Below, piece after piece: positions 52,432 through 61,264 of a DNA stretch of 64,000 nt; the first letter of the stretch is position 1; each line of letters begins with the position of its first letter. The notes below the pieces were generated by a model that saw nothing but the letters and a program-made list of their open reading frames with translations, did no database searches and was not told the DNA's origin. The position numbers and the translations under genes were made by a program. The DNA lies in assembly GCA_020628165.1 (NCBI GenBank), contig JAHDFM010000012.1:1-64000 (forward strand), given 5' to 3'. The stretch comes from Bdellovibrionales bacterium. GTDB lineage: Bacteria; Bdellovibrionota; Bdellovibrionia; Bdellovibrionales; UBA1609.

Positions 52432-54192
52432 ATGCCATACGAAGTCATCGCCCGCAAATGGCGACCTAAAAATTTCAATGAACTGATTGGTCAAAACCAC
52501 ATTCGACAAACTCTCGTTAACTCACTCAAAAACAACCGAGTGCCACAAGCTTTATTATTTAACGGCCCACGTGGAACTGGCAAAACATCGTCAGCTAGAA
52601 TCTTTGCCAGCACGTTGCGATGTCAAAATGTTCAAGACTATCAAGCTTGTGGTGTTTGCCAAGACTGCGTTGAGATCAACCAAGGTAAAAGTGTAAACGT
52701 TATCGAAATAGACGGTGCCAGTAATAACGGTGTCGATTCTATTCGCGAACTGCGCGACAGCGTGAGCTATCTACCGCCCACTGGCAAATACAAAATTTAT
52801 ATCATTGATGAAGTACACATGCTTTCAACGAGCGCTTTCAACGCTCTTTTAAAAACTCTCGAAGAACCACCAGAGCATGTGGTTTTCATTCTAGCGACCA
52901 CCGAACTTCACAAAGTGCCCAATACCATTTTATCACGCTGTCAAAAATATGATTTTAGACGAGTGAGCAGTAAAGAAATCTCTGACAGTTTAAAAAACAT
53001 TTGCGACAGTGAGAACATCACATACGAAGAAGAGGCCCTTTGGGATATCGCAAAACAAGCTGATGGTTCTATGCGTGACAGCCAAAGCTTACTCGATCAA
53101 GTGATCAGCTACTGTGACAATAACCTCACGCGCGAACAAACCGTTGAAGCTTTAGGGCTCACTAACCGCAAGTGGGTGATCGCCACTCTTAAAGCTTTGG
53201 TTGAGCGCGATAATATTGAACTATTAAACATTGTTGAGAAGATCACTTTGTCAGGGCAAGACCCTAACTTGTTTATAAAATCTCTCTTGCAAGAAATCCG
53301 CAATGTTTTGATTTACAAACTAAACCCAGAAACTGCCTCGACAACTATAGATCTTTCTGATGCAGGACTTGCTGAGCTAGGCTCCATCGCAGATCAACTC
53401 GGCGAAGAGGACTTGCACCTATTGTTTGATATGACTTTAAAAGGCTCACATGATGTGATCAGGTCGTCCTCTTCACAAACTGTGTTGGAAATGCTTTTAT
53501 TGAAACTGGCCGCAGCCCCTCGAATTGTTCACGTTCAAAGCCGAAGTTTCCCTGCTACAAAAACGACTAACTCACAAACGCCAGCGCGCAAACCGGCTCA
53601 AACTCAAACTCAAACTCAAACTCGCTCTACTTCACCACCTGTAGAAAAAAAAACTAAAAAAAATATTGAGCCTGTAAAACAAACTCCAGTTCCACAAGCA
53701 CCTCCAACACCAAAACCTAAGGCTCAACCAGAACCCTCTTTAAATCCAAACTCTGGTTCACCTAAGGAACAATGGAACCTTCTCGTTGGTCGAATTAAAG
53801 GACTCAACCCAATAGCAGCGGCAAAATTAGAACACTCTTATCTCGTTAAAAAAACAGACACAGATGTAACTATTGGTTTTCCTGCCAACATGCAGTTTTT
53901 GATCGATCAAGCAAAAGACAAAGACTTTATCAACCAAATTCAAAATTATATATCCACTTTGTGGGGACAAAAATTCAACATTGAATTCACAGAGATTCAC
54001 GAAAAAAAAAACGACAACATGAGCCCACGTGAGCTCAAAAGTTTTCAACAGCAAAAAGAAAGTGAAGAACTGCGCCGAAAAATCGAAGCTCACCCCGTGA
54101 TAAAAAAAACACAAGAGGTGTTTAAGGGTGAAATTGTCGCTATTAACGAAATCAAACAACCCAAACCACAGAACACTGAACAAAGGCTATAA
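52432..54192 (+). CDS. dnaX: DNA polymerase III tau/gamma subunit
   Basis: A 586-residue clamp-loader subunit. It has AAA+ Walker A GPRGTGKTS (45-53), zinc Cys residues C64/C73/C76/C79, Walker B YIIDEVHMLS and sensor FILATTELHKVP. Residues from about 205 to 360 are the lid and collar domain. A Pro/Gln/Thr/Lys-rich linker follows (about 375-445), containing a QT repeat from four tandem CAAACT units and the tracts A9 (53645-53653) and A8 (53656-53663). A -1 shift at the first tract would stop at 53655-53657 and give a gamma-like product of about 408 residues. Domain V lies from about 455 to 540. Followed by ybaB and recR. Confidence 0.95.
   Translation: MPYEVIARKWRPKNFNELIGQNHIRQTLVNSLKNNRVPQALLFNGPRGTGKTSSARIFASTLRCQNVQDYQACGVCQDCVEINQGKSVNVIEIDGASNNGVDSIRELRDSVSYLPPTGKYKIYIIDEVHMLSTSAFNALLKTLEEPPEHVVFILATTELHKVPNTILSRCQKYDFRRVSSKEISDSLKNICDSENITYEEEALWDIAKQADGSMRDSQSLLDQVISYCDNNLTREQTVEALGLTNRKWVIATLKALVERDNIELLNIVEKITLSGQDPNLFIKSLLQEIRNVLIYKLNPETASTTIDLSDAGLAELGSIADQLGEEDLHLLFDMTLKGSHDVIRSSSSQTVLEMLLLKLAAAPRIVHVQSRSFPATKTTNSQTPARKPAQTQTQTQTRSTSPPVEKKTKKNIEPVKQTPVPQAPPTPKPKAQPEPSLNPNSGSPKEQWNLLVGRIKGLNPIAAAKLEHSYLVKKTDTDVTIGFPANMQFLIDQAKDKDFINQIQNYISTLWGQKFNIEFTEIHEKKNDNMSPRELKSFQQQKESEELRRKIEAHPVIKKTQEVFKGEIVAINEIKQPKPQNTEQRL
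53645..53727 (+). promoter_or_regulatory. Candidate -1 frameshift signal in dnaX
   Basis: In frame, the sequence is GAA AAA AAA ACT AAA AAA AAT. The slippery heptamer A AAA AAA is present, and a -1 slip gives AAC then TAA; the second tract after a -1 slip reaches TGA at 53667. An 8-bp inverted repeat, TTGAGCCT (53666-53673) with AGGCTCAA (53720-53727), lies just downstream and could be a stimulatory stem with a 46-base loop. Confidence 0.6.
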
Positions 54193-54378
54193 AATTATGG
54201 CTATGTGCCCTTTTCAAAAGGCATTTGGAGTTTGTATTTAAGAGGATTGTTATATTATTATAAACTAGATTTTTTGCAGATGTTGGGAGCAAAAAAATTA
54301 ATAACTGAACTAGCAATTGACCGGTCACACTTATGCAATAATATTCGAGTGCGACTCATTAAAAAGAAGGAGTAACAA

Positions 54379-54702
54379 ATGAAAGGTTTTGGCGGAGGCA
54401 TGCAGCAGTTAATGAAGCAAGCTAATCAAATGCAAAACAAGATGAAAAAAATCCAAGAAGAGCTTGCAACCAAAGAATTCGAAGGCACTTCTGGCGGCGG
54501 CGCTGTAAAAGTGACCGTAAATGGCAACAACGAACTCAAAGCCGTTGTTATCAACCCTGATGCTGTTACACCTGACGATGTTGAAATGCTCCAAGACCTC
54601 ATCATGTCGGCAACCAATGACGCTTTAAAGAATGCCAAAGAAACTCACGACAAAGAAATGTCCAAAGTGACTGGTGGCATGAACATTCCGGGGATGTTTT
54701 AA
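54379..54702 (+). CDS. ybaB: YbaB/EbfC nucleoid-associated protein
   Basis: A 107-residue DNA-binding protein. Residues about 8-30 form the helix (MQQLMKQANQMQNKMKKIQE), followed by TSGGGAVKVTVNGNNELKAV and the conserved VINPDAVTPDDVEMLQDLI. It sits between dnaX and recR as in most bacteria. AAAAAGAAGGAGTAACAA precedes the ATG. The mature length and lack of a signal fit the family. Confidence 0.95.
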   Translation: MKGFGGGMQQLMKQANQMQNKMKKIQEELATKEFEGTSGGGAVKVTVNGNNELKAVVINPDAVTPDDVEMLQDLIMSATNDALKNAKETHDKEMSKVTGGMNIPGMF

Positions 54703-54705
54703 TCT

Positions 54706-55314
54706 ATGAATTGCCCCTCTCTTGATAAGCTAACGACAGAACTGGCAAAGCTTCCTGGCATTGGGCCTAAAACGGCCTTGCGCTTGTCTTACTTTATTTT
54801 GAGAAGCCCCAATAAATACGTGAATGAGCTTTCTAATTCTTTAACAGACGTAAAAGACAAAATACAATTGTGCTCAAAATGTTATTGTTACACAGAACAA
54901 GACATCTGCCACTTTTGCTTAGACCCACACCGCAGTGATAACACTCTTTGTATTGTTGAAAACCCTTCTGACATTTCTCAAATAGATAGCTCGGGAGTTT
55001 TCCGAGGTCGCTACCACGTATTGCACGGCGTGATATCTCCGATGGAGGGCATCGGCCCCGATGACATCAAAGCTAAGGAGCTGTTTAAGCGCATAGAAGC
55101 GGTGAAAGACACAGACCTCGCTATTACAGAAGTGATCCTTGCTCTTGATGCTGATTTAGAAGGCGATACTACAGCCCTATATATTGCAAAAACTTTAAAA
55201 ACATATGATATTAAAGTAACGAGGATAGCTCACGGAGTTCCTATAGGTGGAGATATTGATTATATCGACCACAGAACCCTAGGAAGAGCTTTAGAAAACA
55301 GGGTACAGCTTTAA
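54706..55314 (+). CDS. recR: Recombination mediator RecR
   Basis: A 202-residue protein that works with RecF/RecO in recombinational repair. A helix-hairpin-helix (KLPGIGPKTALRLSYFIL), the zinc finger C56-x2-C59-x8-C68-x2-C71, and a Toprim domain (LCIVENPSDISQIDSSGVF, ILALDADLEGDTTALYIA) are present. It starts three bases after ybaB, and its stop overlaps the start of mglA, so translation is coupled. Confidence 0.96.
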   Translation: MNCPSLDKLTTELAKLPGIGPKTALRLSYFILRSPNKYVNELSNSLTDVKDKIQLCSKCYCYTEQDICHFCLDPHRSDNTLCIVENPSDISQIDSSGVFRGRYHVLHGVISPMEGIGPDDIKAKELFKRIEAVKDTDLAITEVILALDADLEGDTTALYIAKTLKTYDIKVTRIAHGVPIGGDIDYIDHRTLGRALENRVQL

Positions 55315-55904
55315 TGTCATTTATAAATTACAACGCCAAAGAAATTCACTGCAAGATTGTTTACTACGGCCCGTCGTTAGGTGGCAAAACCACAAATATT
55401 CAATGGGTCTTTCATAAAACTCAAAATGATGACAAATCAGAGCTCAATGAACTTCCAACCGACCTTGAACGAACTTTGTTTTTTGATTTCTTACCTTTGA
55501 ACGTTGGCGACATTCGCGGATTTAAAACAAGGTTTCATTTGTACACTGTGCCTGGACAGGTTGTTTACGATGCTAGTCGCAAACTCATTTTAAAGGGTCT
55601 CGACGGTGTTATTTTTGTGGCTGACTCACAAGCTGAGCGCATGGAAGAAAACCTACAATCAATGCAAAATTTAAAAACCAACCTTGAGCAACAAGGTTAC
55701 GACATCGACAAGATTCCGTTAGTGATTCAATACAACAAAAGAGACCTTCCCAATAGCTTGCCAATTGTTGAGCTTCGCAATAAATTAAATCACTTTAACT
55801 CTCCTGATTTTGAAGCTCGTGCTAAAGATGGTGATGGAGTTTTTGAAACTCTCAACACTGTTTCAAAATCTATTATTACCACTCTTAAAGGTGGAGAAAT
55901 TTAG
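55314..55904 (+). CDS. mglA: MglA-type small GTPase
   Basis: A 196-residue Ras-like GTPase. Walker A is YYGPSLGGKTTNIQ (19-27), the switch region contains TLFFDFLPLNVGDIRGFKTR, and the G3 box is YTVPGQV, with the TxPGQ form typical of MglA. The G4 box is QYNKRDLP. MglA controls polarity and gliding in Myxococcota and is linked to prey invasion and polarity in Bdellovibrio. It directly follows recR with overlapping stop and start. No MglB partner gene is visible in this window. Confidence 0.93.
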   Translation: MSFINYNAKEIHCKIVYYGPSLGGKTTNIQWVFHKTQNDDKSELNELPTDLERTLFFDFLPLNVGDIRGFKTRFHLYTVPGQVVYDASRKLILKGLDGVIFVADSQAERMEENLQSMQNLKTNLEQQGYDIDKIPLVIQYNKRDLPNSLPIVELRNKLNHFNSPDFEARAKDGDGVFETLNTVSKSIITTLKGGEI

Positions 55905-56120
55905 TTATCGCAGGTTAGCTCTTTACATTAAAAGACAAAACAGCCAATACAATCCAAAAGTAACCTTTAATAACCATAACCTATTTAACGAATAGACGCC
56001 TAAGCCTAAGACCTTCCTCTAGTTTCTCTGCCATTGCAGGGCTGTTACGGGACCTCAATATATTTTTTGTTTATGATTAAAATGTTATCTTTGCTTTCTC
56101 ATGAGCAAAAAAAGGATACT

Positions 56121-56393
56121 ATGCGCTTTATTCTATTAATTGTAATCGCTTTTCCATTACAAATTTTTGCAGGCAGTAGTAAAAATTTTTTTGAGAACAC
56201 TCAACGAAAAGTTGCACAATCTCAAGGAGCTATAAGTGATTTTAAGTGCAGTAAAATAGATTATATCAATTCAAATCGCATCGAAATGTTTCTGATAGAC
56301 AATTGCGCTCTTGATAAACAATTTTCATTTTCATCTTTACCTAAACTCAATGAAAATAAAGAAAGAACAACTATCTGTTGCTTCCAAAAATAA
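56121..56393 (+). CDS. Small exported protein of unknown function
   Basis: A 90-residue protein with signal peptide MRFILLIVIAFPLQIFAG and four Cys in the mature part (DFKCSKID, IDNCALD, ICCFQK). No family was recognised. ATG 56121 has AAAGGATACT upstream. Earlier in-frame starts would place a non-signal extension before it. Confidence 0.6.
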   Translation: MRFILLIVIAFPLQIFAGSSKNFFENTQRKVAQSQGAISDFKCSKIDYINSNRIEMFLIDNCALDKQFSFSSLPKLNENKERTTICCFQK

Positions 56394-56476
56394 CTTACTA
56401 AAACTTAAAAAGACTATTGAAAACTCATTGATAAATTAACTAGCTAAGTCGCTATTTTTTTGCTAGATAATTAAAC

Positions 56477-57430
56477 ATGATAACAGATCGTATTGAACAG
56501 CTCAAAAAAGACACTGACACTTTATTGCTTGCTCACTTTTATGAAGAGAGTGATATTCAAGGTGTTGCCGATCACATCGGCGACAGTTTGAAACTGGCAC
56601 AGTGGGGACAAAAAAGTGAGGCCTCAACCATTCTCATGGCAGGTGTCGTTTTTATGGCAGAGAGTATTAAAATTTTATCTCCTGAAAAAACTGTACTGGT
56701 TCCTGATCTGAATGCCGGGTGCTCTTTAGTCGAACACTCCCCTTTTGAAAAGTATTTGCAGTGGCGCAAAGACAACCCAACTGGCATTTGCATTACTTAT
56801 ATTAACAGTAGTGCTGCCGTTAAAAGTATCAGTGATGTTATTTGCACCTCTTCTAATTCTGAAAAGATCGTCAACTCCATTCCAAAAGATCGTCCTATTT
56901 TATTTGGCCCAGATAAAAACTTGGGCCGTTATTTATCAAAAAAATCCGGACGAGAATTTAAACTATGGCCTGGTGCTTGCGAAGTTCATGTTCTATTTTC
57001 AGCAAAAAAATTATTCACTCTAAAAAAAGAACATCCTGAAGCTATTGTGATCGCTCACCCTGAGTGCATGGAAGAGGTCCTTCAATACGCCGATGTTATT
57101 GGCTCGACCTCAAGATTGCTTGAAGAGGTAGTCAACAACCCTGCCAAAAAGTTTATCGTCGCAACTGAAGACGGCATCTTACACAATATGCGAGAAATGC
57201 GTCCTGATGCCGAAATCATTCAGGCACCGGCAGAAGGCTCTTGCGCCTGTAACCAATGTCCTTACATGAAACTTAACAATTTAGAAAAGATTGAGCTTGC
57301 TATTAAAAACAAAACTCCAGAAGTAACTCTTGATGAGAACTTAAGAAAAAAAGCTCTCATTCCGTTACAGCGAATGATGGACATTACTGACGGAAAATCA
57401 GTGACTTGGCCGGATCGCTTTGAGTATTAG
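56477..57430 (+). CDS. nadA: Quinolinate synthase NadA
   Basis: A 317-residue [4Fe-4S] enzyme that condenses iminoaspartate with dihydroxyacetone phosphate to quinolinate in NAD synthesis. Its length is that of the compact NadA type. Cluster Cys candidates are C82 (NAGCSL), C168 (PGACEVH) and one of C256/C258/C261 in GSCACNQCPYMKLN. LLLAHFYEESDIQGVADHIG, DSLKLAQ and VIAHPECMEEV are typical. No nadB or nadC is seen nearby, and no strong ribosome binding site is visible before the ATG. Confidence 0.95.
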   Translation: MITDRIEQLKKDTDTLLLAHFYEESDIQGVADHIGDSLKLAQWGQKSEASTILMAGVVFMAESIKILSPEKTVLVPDLNAGCSLVEHSPFEKYLQWRKDNPTGICITYINSSAAVKSISDVICTSSNSEKIVNSIPKDRPILFGPDKNLGRYLSKKSGREFKLWPGACEVHVLFSAKKLFTLKKEHPEAIVIAHPECMEEVLQYADVIGSTSRLLEEVVNNPAKKFIVATEDGILHNMREMRPDAEIIQAPAEGSCACNQCPYMKLNNLEKIELAIKNKTPEVTLDENLRKKALIPLQRMMDITDGKSVTWPDRFEY

Positions 57431-57465
57431 GTTTTTAGGCTAACAGATAATTCGTAAATTTTTAT

Positions 57466-57492
57466 ATGAAGCCACCATATAAATCGTGGCTA
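57466..57492 (-). terminator. Possible weak terminator after the FAD protein gene
   Basis: AGCCAC and GTGGCT form a 6-bp stem that overlaps the stop codon of the minus-strand FAD protein gene, followed by an A/T-rich stretch. The stem is short, so termination is only possible. Confidence 0.35.
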
Positions 57493-59670
57493 AAGTTTTA
57501 ACTCTAAATCTAATTTTGCGTTCTCAACTTTTTTAGCTGGATTATTTTTGCGTGCTCTATTCGTGTATTCAACTCTTAGATTTTCAACATCTAATTGTCC
57601 ATTAACAACCGGAACTGAAACATTAAAAGACCTCGATACTAGAGTCAGTATTTCACTCATCATATTAAAAAAGTCTCTTGTCGCTAGTAGTGGGTCTACT
57701 ATGATCTCTTGAACATTAGCCCCTTTTAAATTAGTGTCTAGGTAGACTTTGTTTTTACCGTTGTAAAAGTTAATCTCTAAATTATTTCCTTCAAGCACTA
57801 AATCATCAGCCACTTTAACACCCGTTAATAGATTTGATAAAACAGCTTTTAAATAGACATCATTCACTCCTGGAAGTGTCCTCACATCAGACAAATTAGA
57901 CACTTCAAACTGTGATCGAATCAACGGGCTATGATATTTTAAAACTCTTTCTTCGACTTTATTTTTTGCTTTGCCCGCTTTGACGCCCTTTAATAATTGT
58001 TTCGTGGACGCCTCCGTTCTAGGGGCGTTGTTAAATATTGAGACTGAGTTTTGAACGATTCCCACAAGCTCATCATCTTGTGGAAGCTTACCAGCAGCAG
58101 GCCCATTGATAACAGCCATCGGTTTTTGATTTGTAGCCCTATTAACCTTTACAACTCGCCCTATGCGTGTGTCTTGGCCATCAGACACCTTGGTTGTACC
58201 CATCTGAAAGCTTGTGTACTTTTCATAAAACTCATTTATTGGGAGGTTAAGGTCCGATTCATCTAAGTCAGGAATCAAGCCTTGAATCAATTTAGCAACT
58301 TGGCTCTCATAGCCTGTTGCCAATACGATAACATCTGACTCAATGTCATCAATGGGAAAAGGCTCTTCTTCTAAAGTCGCAATGACCTTCTTTTTGCCTT
58401 TGGCTTTGACTGAGGCTAAGCGGTTGCTAATCGGTTTTATGATCGCTTCCACATTTTCACTTGAACTTCTAAAGCCTGTTCCAATGGGAGCATAACGACT
58501 GCGAATGTCTTCTATGAACTCCTCACAACTTTCTCTATCTTGCCCAATCCAGTATATGTTTTTTGGACCTAGTGTTTGAGCATTTGAAATACCGTAAGCA
58601 TTATCAACGGCGTAGCCCAACATAAATTCAATCGTAACGTTGGCAGAGTCTCCCACACCAACCACTGAAATATTTTTATCGGCAATGTACTTTTTAGGGT
58701 CGGAGCTTTGAGAAAGAGCGCGAATAAAATTTTCAAAAGTGATCACTCTTGGTAATGCTTTTTCAATTTTATTGGTTTTAATGAGTGACCTATCTTTTCT
58801 TAAATCTTTGGCCACTTGCTCTGGAAGCCTAGGAGTGCCCACACCCGTCGCGATGGAAAGCCTAGATGATTTGATTTTCACTTCACCACCCGGGACCTTT
58901 ACTTGTGAGCGAAACTCTCCCCTTGCATATTTAAAGTCTTTAACTTGTGAACTGAATAAAACATCTATGTTTGGATACTTAAGTGTCGCACTGTAAAGAC
59001 CAGTCACCAAGGCTCCCCCCAGATCACCTGCAGTGGGGTATTTCACAGCAGATAAATCTGAAACCTGTATTGGAAGGTTTGGCAATTCGTTTATGTTGCC
59101 CTCCCCAGGAAGTGGAAGTCGGTCCTCACCAGAAGCTCTATTAGAGCTGTTAATATTAAACACATCCGTGGCATAGCGAAAGTTAGAGCCTGCCGTGTCT
59201 GATGAATCAATGACTAAGATTTTATAATTACTATTTTTTTTCAAAGCTGTTTGTGCCGCTATCACACCGTGAACGCCTGCACCTACAATAACTAAGTCGT
59301 ATTTTTCAACTTTGCTCTGAGCGAGTAGCTTTTTTGATAGAGCCAATGACTTCATTCGCAAGTCTGACTCCATAAAACGAATTATGGCCTCCGTAGTAGC
59401 ACCATTGAGGCGCATGTAGGGTAAGTAGTCTTTTCTAAAAGAATTCATTTTTTTTGAAACAGGAATTGGGGAATCTATACGATCGGTATTCTCTAATGTT
59501 TTTGTAGTTTTAGCGATGTCCACGGAATAAGCTTGCTCACTTGATAGAGTCTCCGTGATTTCATGAGACTCACCTGGAACCACAAGCTGACAGGTCTTTG
59601 CAGACGCTTGAAAGCCCCAATGAACTAAAAAACTAAATAAAATTAATGATATAAGGTGACGTGTAAGCAC
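57490..59670 (-). CDS. Exported FAD-dependent oxidoreductase-like protein
   Basis: A protein of about 726 residues with an apparent Sec signal peptide (LTRHLISLILFSFLVHWGFQASA). The first dinucleotide fold is YDLVIVGAGVHGVIAAQTAL, and a second GxGxxA motif is ISVVGVGDSANVTIEFMLG, so the core looks like a two-Rossmann flavin monooxygenase or thioredoxin-reductase-like enzyme; VIVLATGYESQ is the classical ATG/ATGY segment of such enzymes. The C-terminal 200 residues are unassigned. The start is GTG 59670 because GGGAGGGA lies just upstream. No partner gene is evident. Export of a flavoprotein through Sec is unusual. Confidence 0.7.
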   Translation of the reverse strand: MLTRHLISLILFSFLVHWGFQASAKTCQLVVPGESHEITETLSSEQAYSVDIAKTTKTLENTDRIDSPIPVSKKMNSFRKDYLPYMRLNGATTEAIIRFMESDLRMKSLALSKKLLAQSKVEKYDLVIVGAGVHGVIAAQTALKKNSNYKILVIDSSDTAGSNFRYATDVFNINSSNRASGEDRLPLPGEGNINELPNLPIQVSDLSAVKYPTAGDLGGALVTGLYSATLKYPNIDVLFSSQVKDFKYARGEFRSQVKVPGGEVKIKSSRLSIATGVGTPRLPEQVAKDLRKDRSLIKTNKIEKALPRVITFENFIRALSQSSDPKKYIADKNISVVGVGDSANVTIEFMLGYAVDNAYGISNAQTLGPKNIYWIGQDRESCEEFIEDIRSRYAPIGTGFRSSSENVEAIIKPISNRLASVKAKGKKKVIATLEEEPFPIDDIESDVIVLATGYESQVAKLIQGLIPDLDESDLNLPINEFYEKYTSFQMGTTKVSDGQDTRIGRVVKVNRATNQKPMAVINGPAAGKLPQDDELVGIVQNSVSIFNNAPRTEASTKQLLKGVKAGKAKNKVEERVLKYHSPLIRSQFEVSNLSDVRTLPGVNDVYLKAVLSNLLTGVKVADDLVLEGNNLEINFYNGKNKVYLDTNLKGANVQEIIVDPLLATRDFFNMMSEILTLVSRSFNVSVPVVNGQLDVENLRVEYTNRARKNNPAKKVENAKLDLELKL

Positions 59671-60032
59671 ATTCCCTCCCCAGAGATGCCTAATAAACTT
59701 CCAAAAGCACAAACGAGATATATAATTGCTTAATAGTGTTAAAAAAGTTTTTAACACAGTGATGACTATTAAAGAGTCTATTTTTAGTATTTGAAATTTT
59801 TCAGAAGTAATTAATTCTTGTAGCTGAAATTATTATATCTGTTTCACTTTAGTACATATTTCAAGTGTCTGGGATTGAATTTAACCAAAAGTGTCAAACA
59901 TCTGTATGAAGATCAAATAAGTAAGCAAACCCTGTAAATTTTTTTTGTGAATTCTCAATTTAGCTTATGGCATCACCTAAACTTTCTAACTCCTAGACCG
60001 ATAACTAGTTAAACTTAAGACGAGGTTTGTAA
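59671..60032. other. Divergent intergenic region
   Basis: The 362 bases between the divergent FAD protein and PilZ-like genes are AT-rich and contain no gene or strong hairpin. They should hold both promoters. ACGAGG before the PilZ-like ATG is its ribosome binding site. Confidence 0.5.
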
Positions 60033-60419
60033 ATGGGAGCTGAAAATAGAGTCGCCAAAAGAAAAGTCACTGAGACCATCGATGTCCAGGACGTTACTTC
60101 ACTGAAAAGTTATTTAGTGATTGCCAAGCATGCGCAAATTGTTAATGCATCTACGAGTGGATTTTTAATGCATGTGGACCGTAAGTTCTTTGAACTTGAA
60201 GATTTAAAAAATACAATGAACATAGACACTGTTCTTAATGAGAAGATTGTTTTGTTTTTACCGCAAATGAACTTAGATTTAGAGGGCTTAATCACCCGCA
60301 CTAAGCATGTTGGCAAAGGTGTGTTTGAGATAGCGGCGCAGTTCACTCCAAATGTCCCTGATTACTGGAAAGAATGCCTGATCGATCTTTTGCCGGAACA
60401 AGGCGAGTTTGAAGATTAA
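60033..60419 (+). CDS. PilZ-like domain protein
   Basis: A 128-residue soluble protein. RVAKRKVTETIDV near the start resembles the RxxxR region of PilZ c-di-GMP receptors, and YLVIAKHAQIVNASTSGFLM gives the D/NxSxxG element as N-A-S-T-S-G. The rest is a compact beta-barrel. It could bind c-di-GMP, although the first motif is imperfect. It is followed by a terminator for the opposite gene. Confidence 0.55.
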   Translation: MGAENRVAKRKVTETIDVQDVTSLKSYLVIAKHAQIVNASTSGFLMHVDRKFFELEDLKNTMNIDTVLNEKIVLFLPQMNLDLEGLITRTKHVGKGVFEIAAQFTPNVPDYWKECLIDLLPEQGEFED

Positions 60420-60448
60420 TTCGTATCTACTATAAAATGAAATTATAA

Positions 60449-60473
60449 AATCTCTATTTTCTAAATAGAGATT
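60449..60473 (-). terminator. Terminator of the 212-residue protein gene
   Basis: AATCTCTATTT and AAATAGAGATT form an 11-bp stem with a 3-base loop, followed on the minus strand by TTTTATAATTTC. It lies between convergent genes. Confidence 0.75.
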
Positions 60474-60488
60474 CACCTATAAAAATAT

Positions 60489-61127
60489 CTATAAAGAATA
60501 AAAAGGTGGAAGCCCTTCTTCCTGAATTAGCATTATTGAATAGTTATAAGGTAAAAACCAAGCGATGGCCTCACAGAGGTCTTTGTGCTCTTCTTTGGGA
60601 GGATTGTCTAAAGAGTCCAAAGAAAAACAAAGATCGTACTCTTTCTGGTCTTCACTCACTACGAGCACTTTCATATCTTCAATTTCTTGTTGTTTAAAAA
60701 ATTCTGCTAATACAGCTCGCACCGATTTTGGTAAGTACTCTTCTGACGGAGGGCCGGCGACGATACTTGATTTTTCTTCAAACACTTTTTGCCCAGGGTT
60801 ACCGACCTCAAGAGGTGGAAACAATGTTGAGAAATTAATATAACTCCACACCATGCCATAGGTAAAAATATAATCTGGCAATTCTTTGTGAGGATTTAGA
60901 GCAATTCCCACGCCCTTATCTGAGCACCACTTAAAGACATTAAGTAGGTAATCCTGCCCGTTTTCATCACTTTGTAAAAACATATAGGGCCAGTTGTCTG
61001 GTCCGACAACTGGATCTTGTTGTATGACATTGACCTTGATGTCTTTGAGATTTTCTAGAAATTCAGTCTCCCATGTTTCATCGCGGGCTGACTCAGGCTT
61101 AGTTAGGTGCTTATAGACTTCAAACAT
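60489..61127 (-). CDS. Unrecognised acidic cytoplasmic protein
   Basis: A 212-residue protein without signal or membrane segment. It contains WPYMFLQSDENGQDYLLNVF, GVGIALNPHKELPDYIFTYG and PKSVRAVLAEFFKQQ, and has an acidic overall composition. The family is not recognised. Its ATG lies eight Us after a terminator-like hairpin, and the hairpin's 3' arm ends in AGGG, which could act as a partly hidden Shine-Dalgarno sequence. Confidence 0.7.
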   Translation of the reverse strand: MFEVYKHLTKPESARDETWETEFLENLKDIKVNVIQQDPVVGPDNWPYMFLQSDENGQDYLLNVFKWCSDKGVGIALNPHKELPDYIFTYGMVWSYINFSTLFPPLEVGNPGQKVFEEKSSIVAGPPSEEYLPKSVRAVLAEFFKQQEIEDMKVLVVSEDQKEYDLCFSLDSLDNPPKEEHKDLCEAIAWFLPYNYSIMLIQEEGLPPFYSL

Positions 61128-61156
61128 AAAAAAAACCCTAACATAAAATGTTAGGG
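61128..61156 (-). terminator. Terminator of the unknown operon, abutting the next start codon
   Basis: On the minus strand CCCTAACAT and ATGTTAGGG form a 9-bp stem with a 3-base loop, followed by eight Ts and then directly by the ATG of the 212-residue protein gene. Confidence 0.82.
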
Positions 61157-61264
61157 ATTAAAAATTTGTTTTTAATTTTATTCTACAAATACTTGAGACC
61201 TACTGAGTTAGTTGTAGGCCGTGCGTTTCAAGTAAACTTTAAATTCATTCTATAAACAAGCCAA

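Noticed and set aside
53598-53622. CAAACT tandem units as a CRISPR or minisatellite
   Set aside because: The four units are within dnaX and encode a QT linker; there are no spacers.
53827-54183. 118-residue minus-strand frame opposite dnaX
   Set aside because: The Phe-rich composition comes from the complement of Lys/Glu-rich dnaX codons. It has no ribosome binding site.
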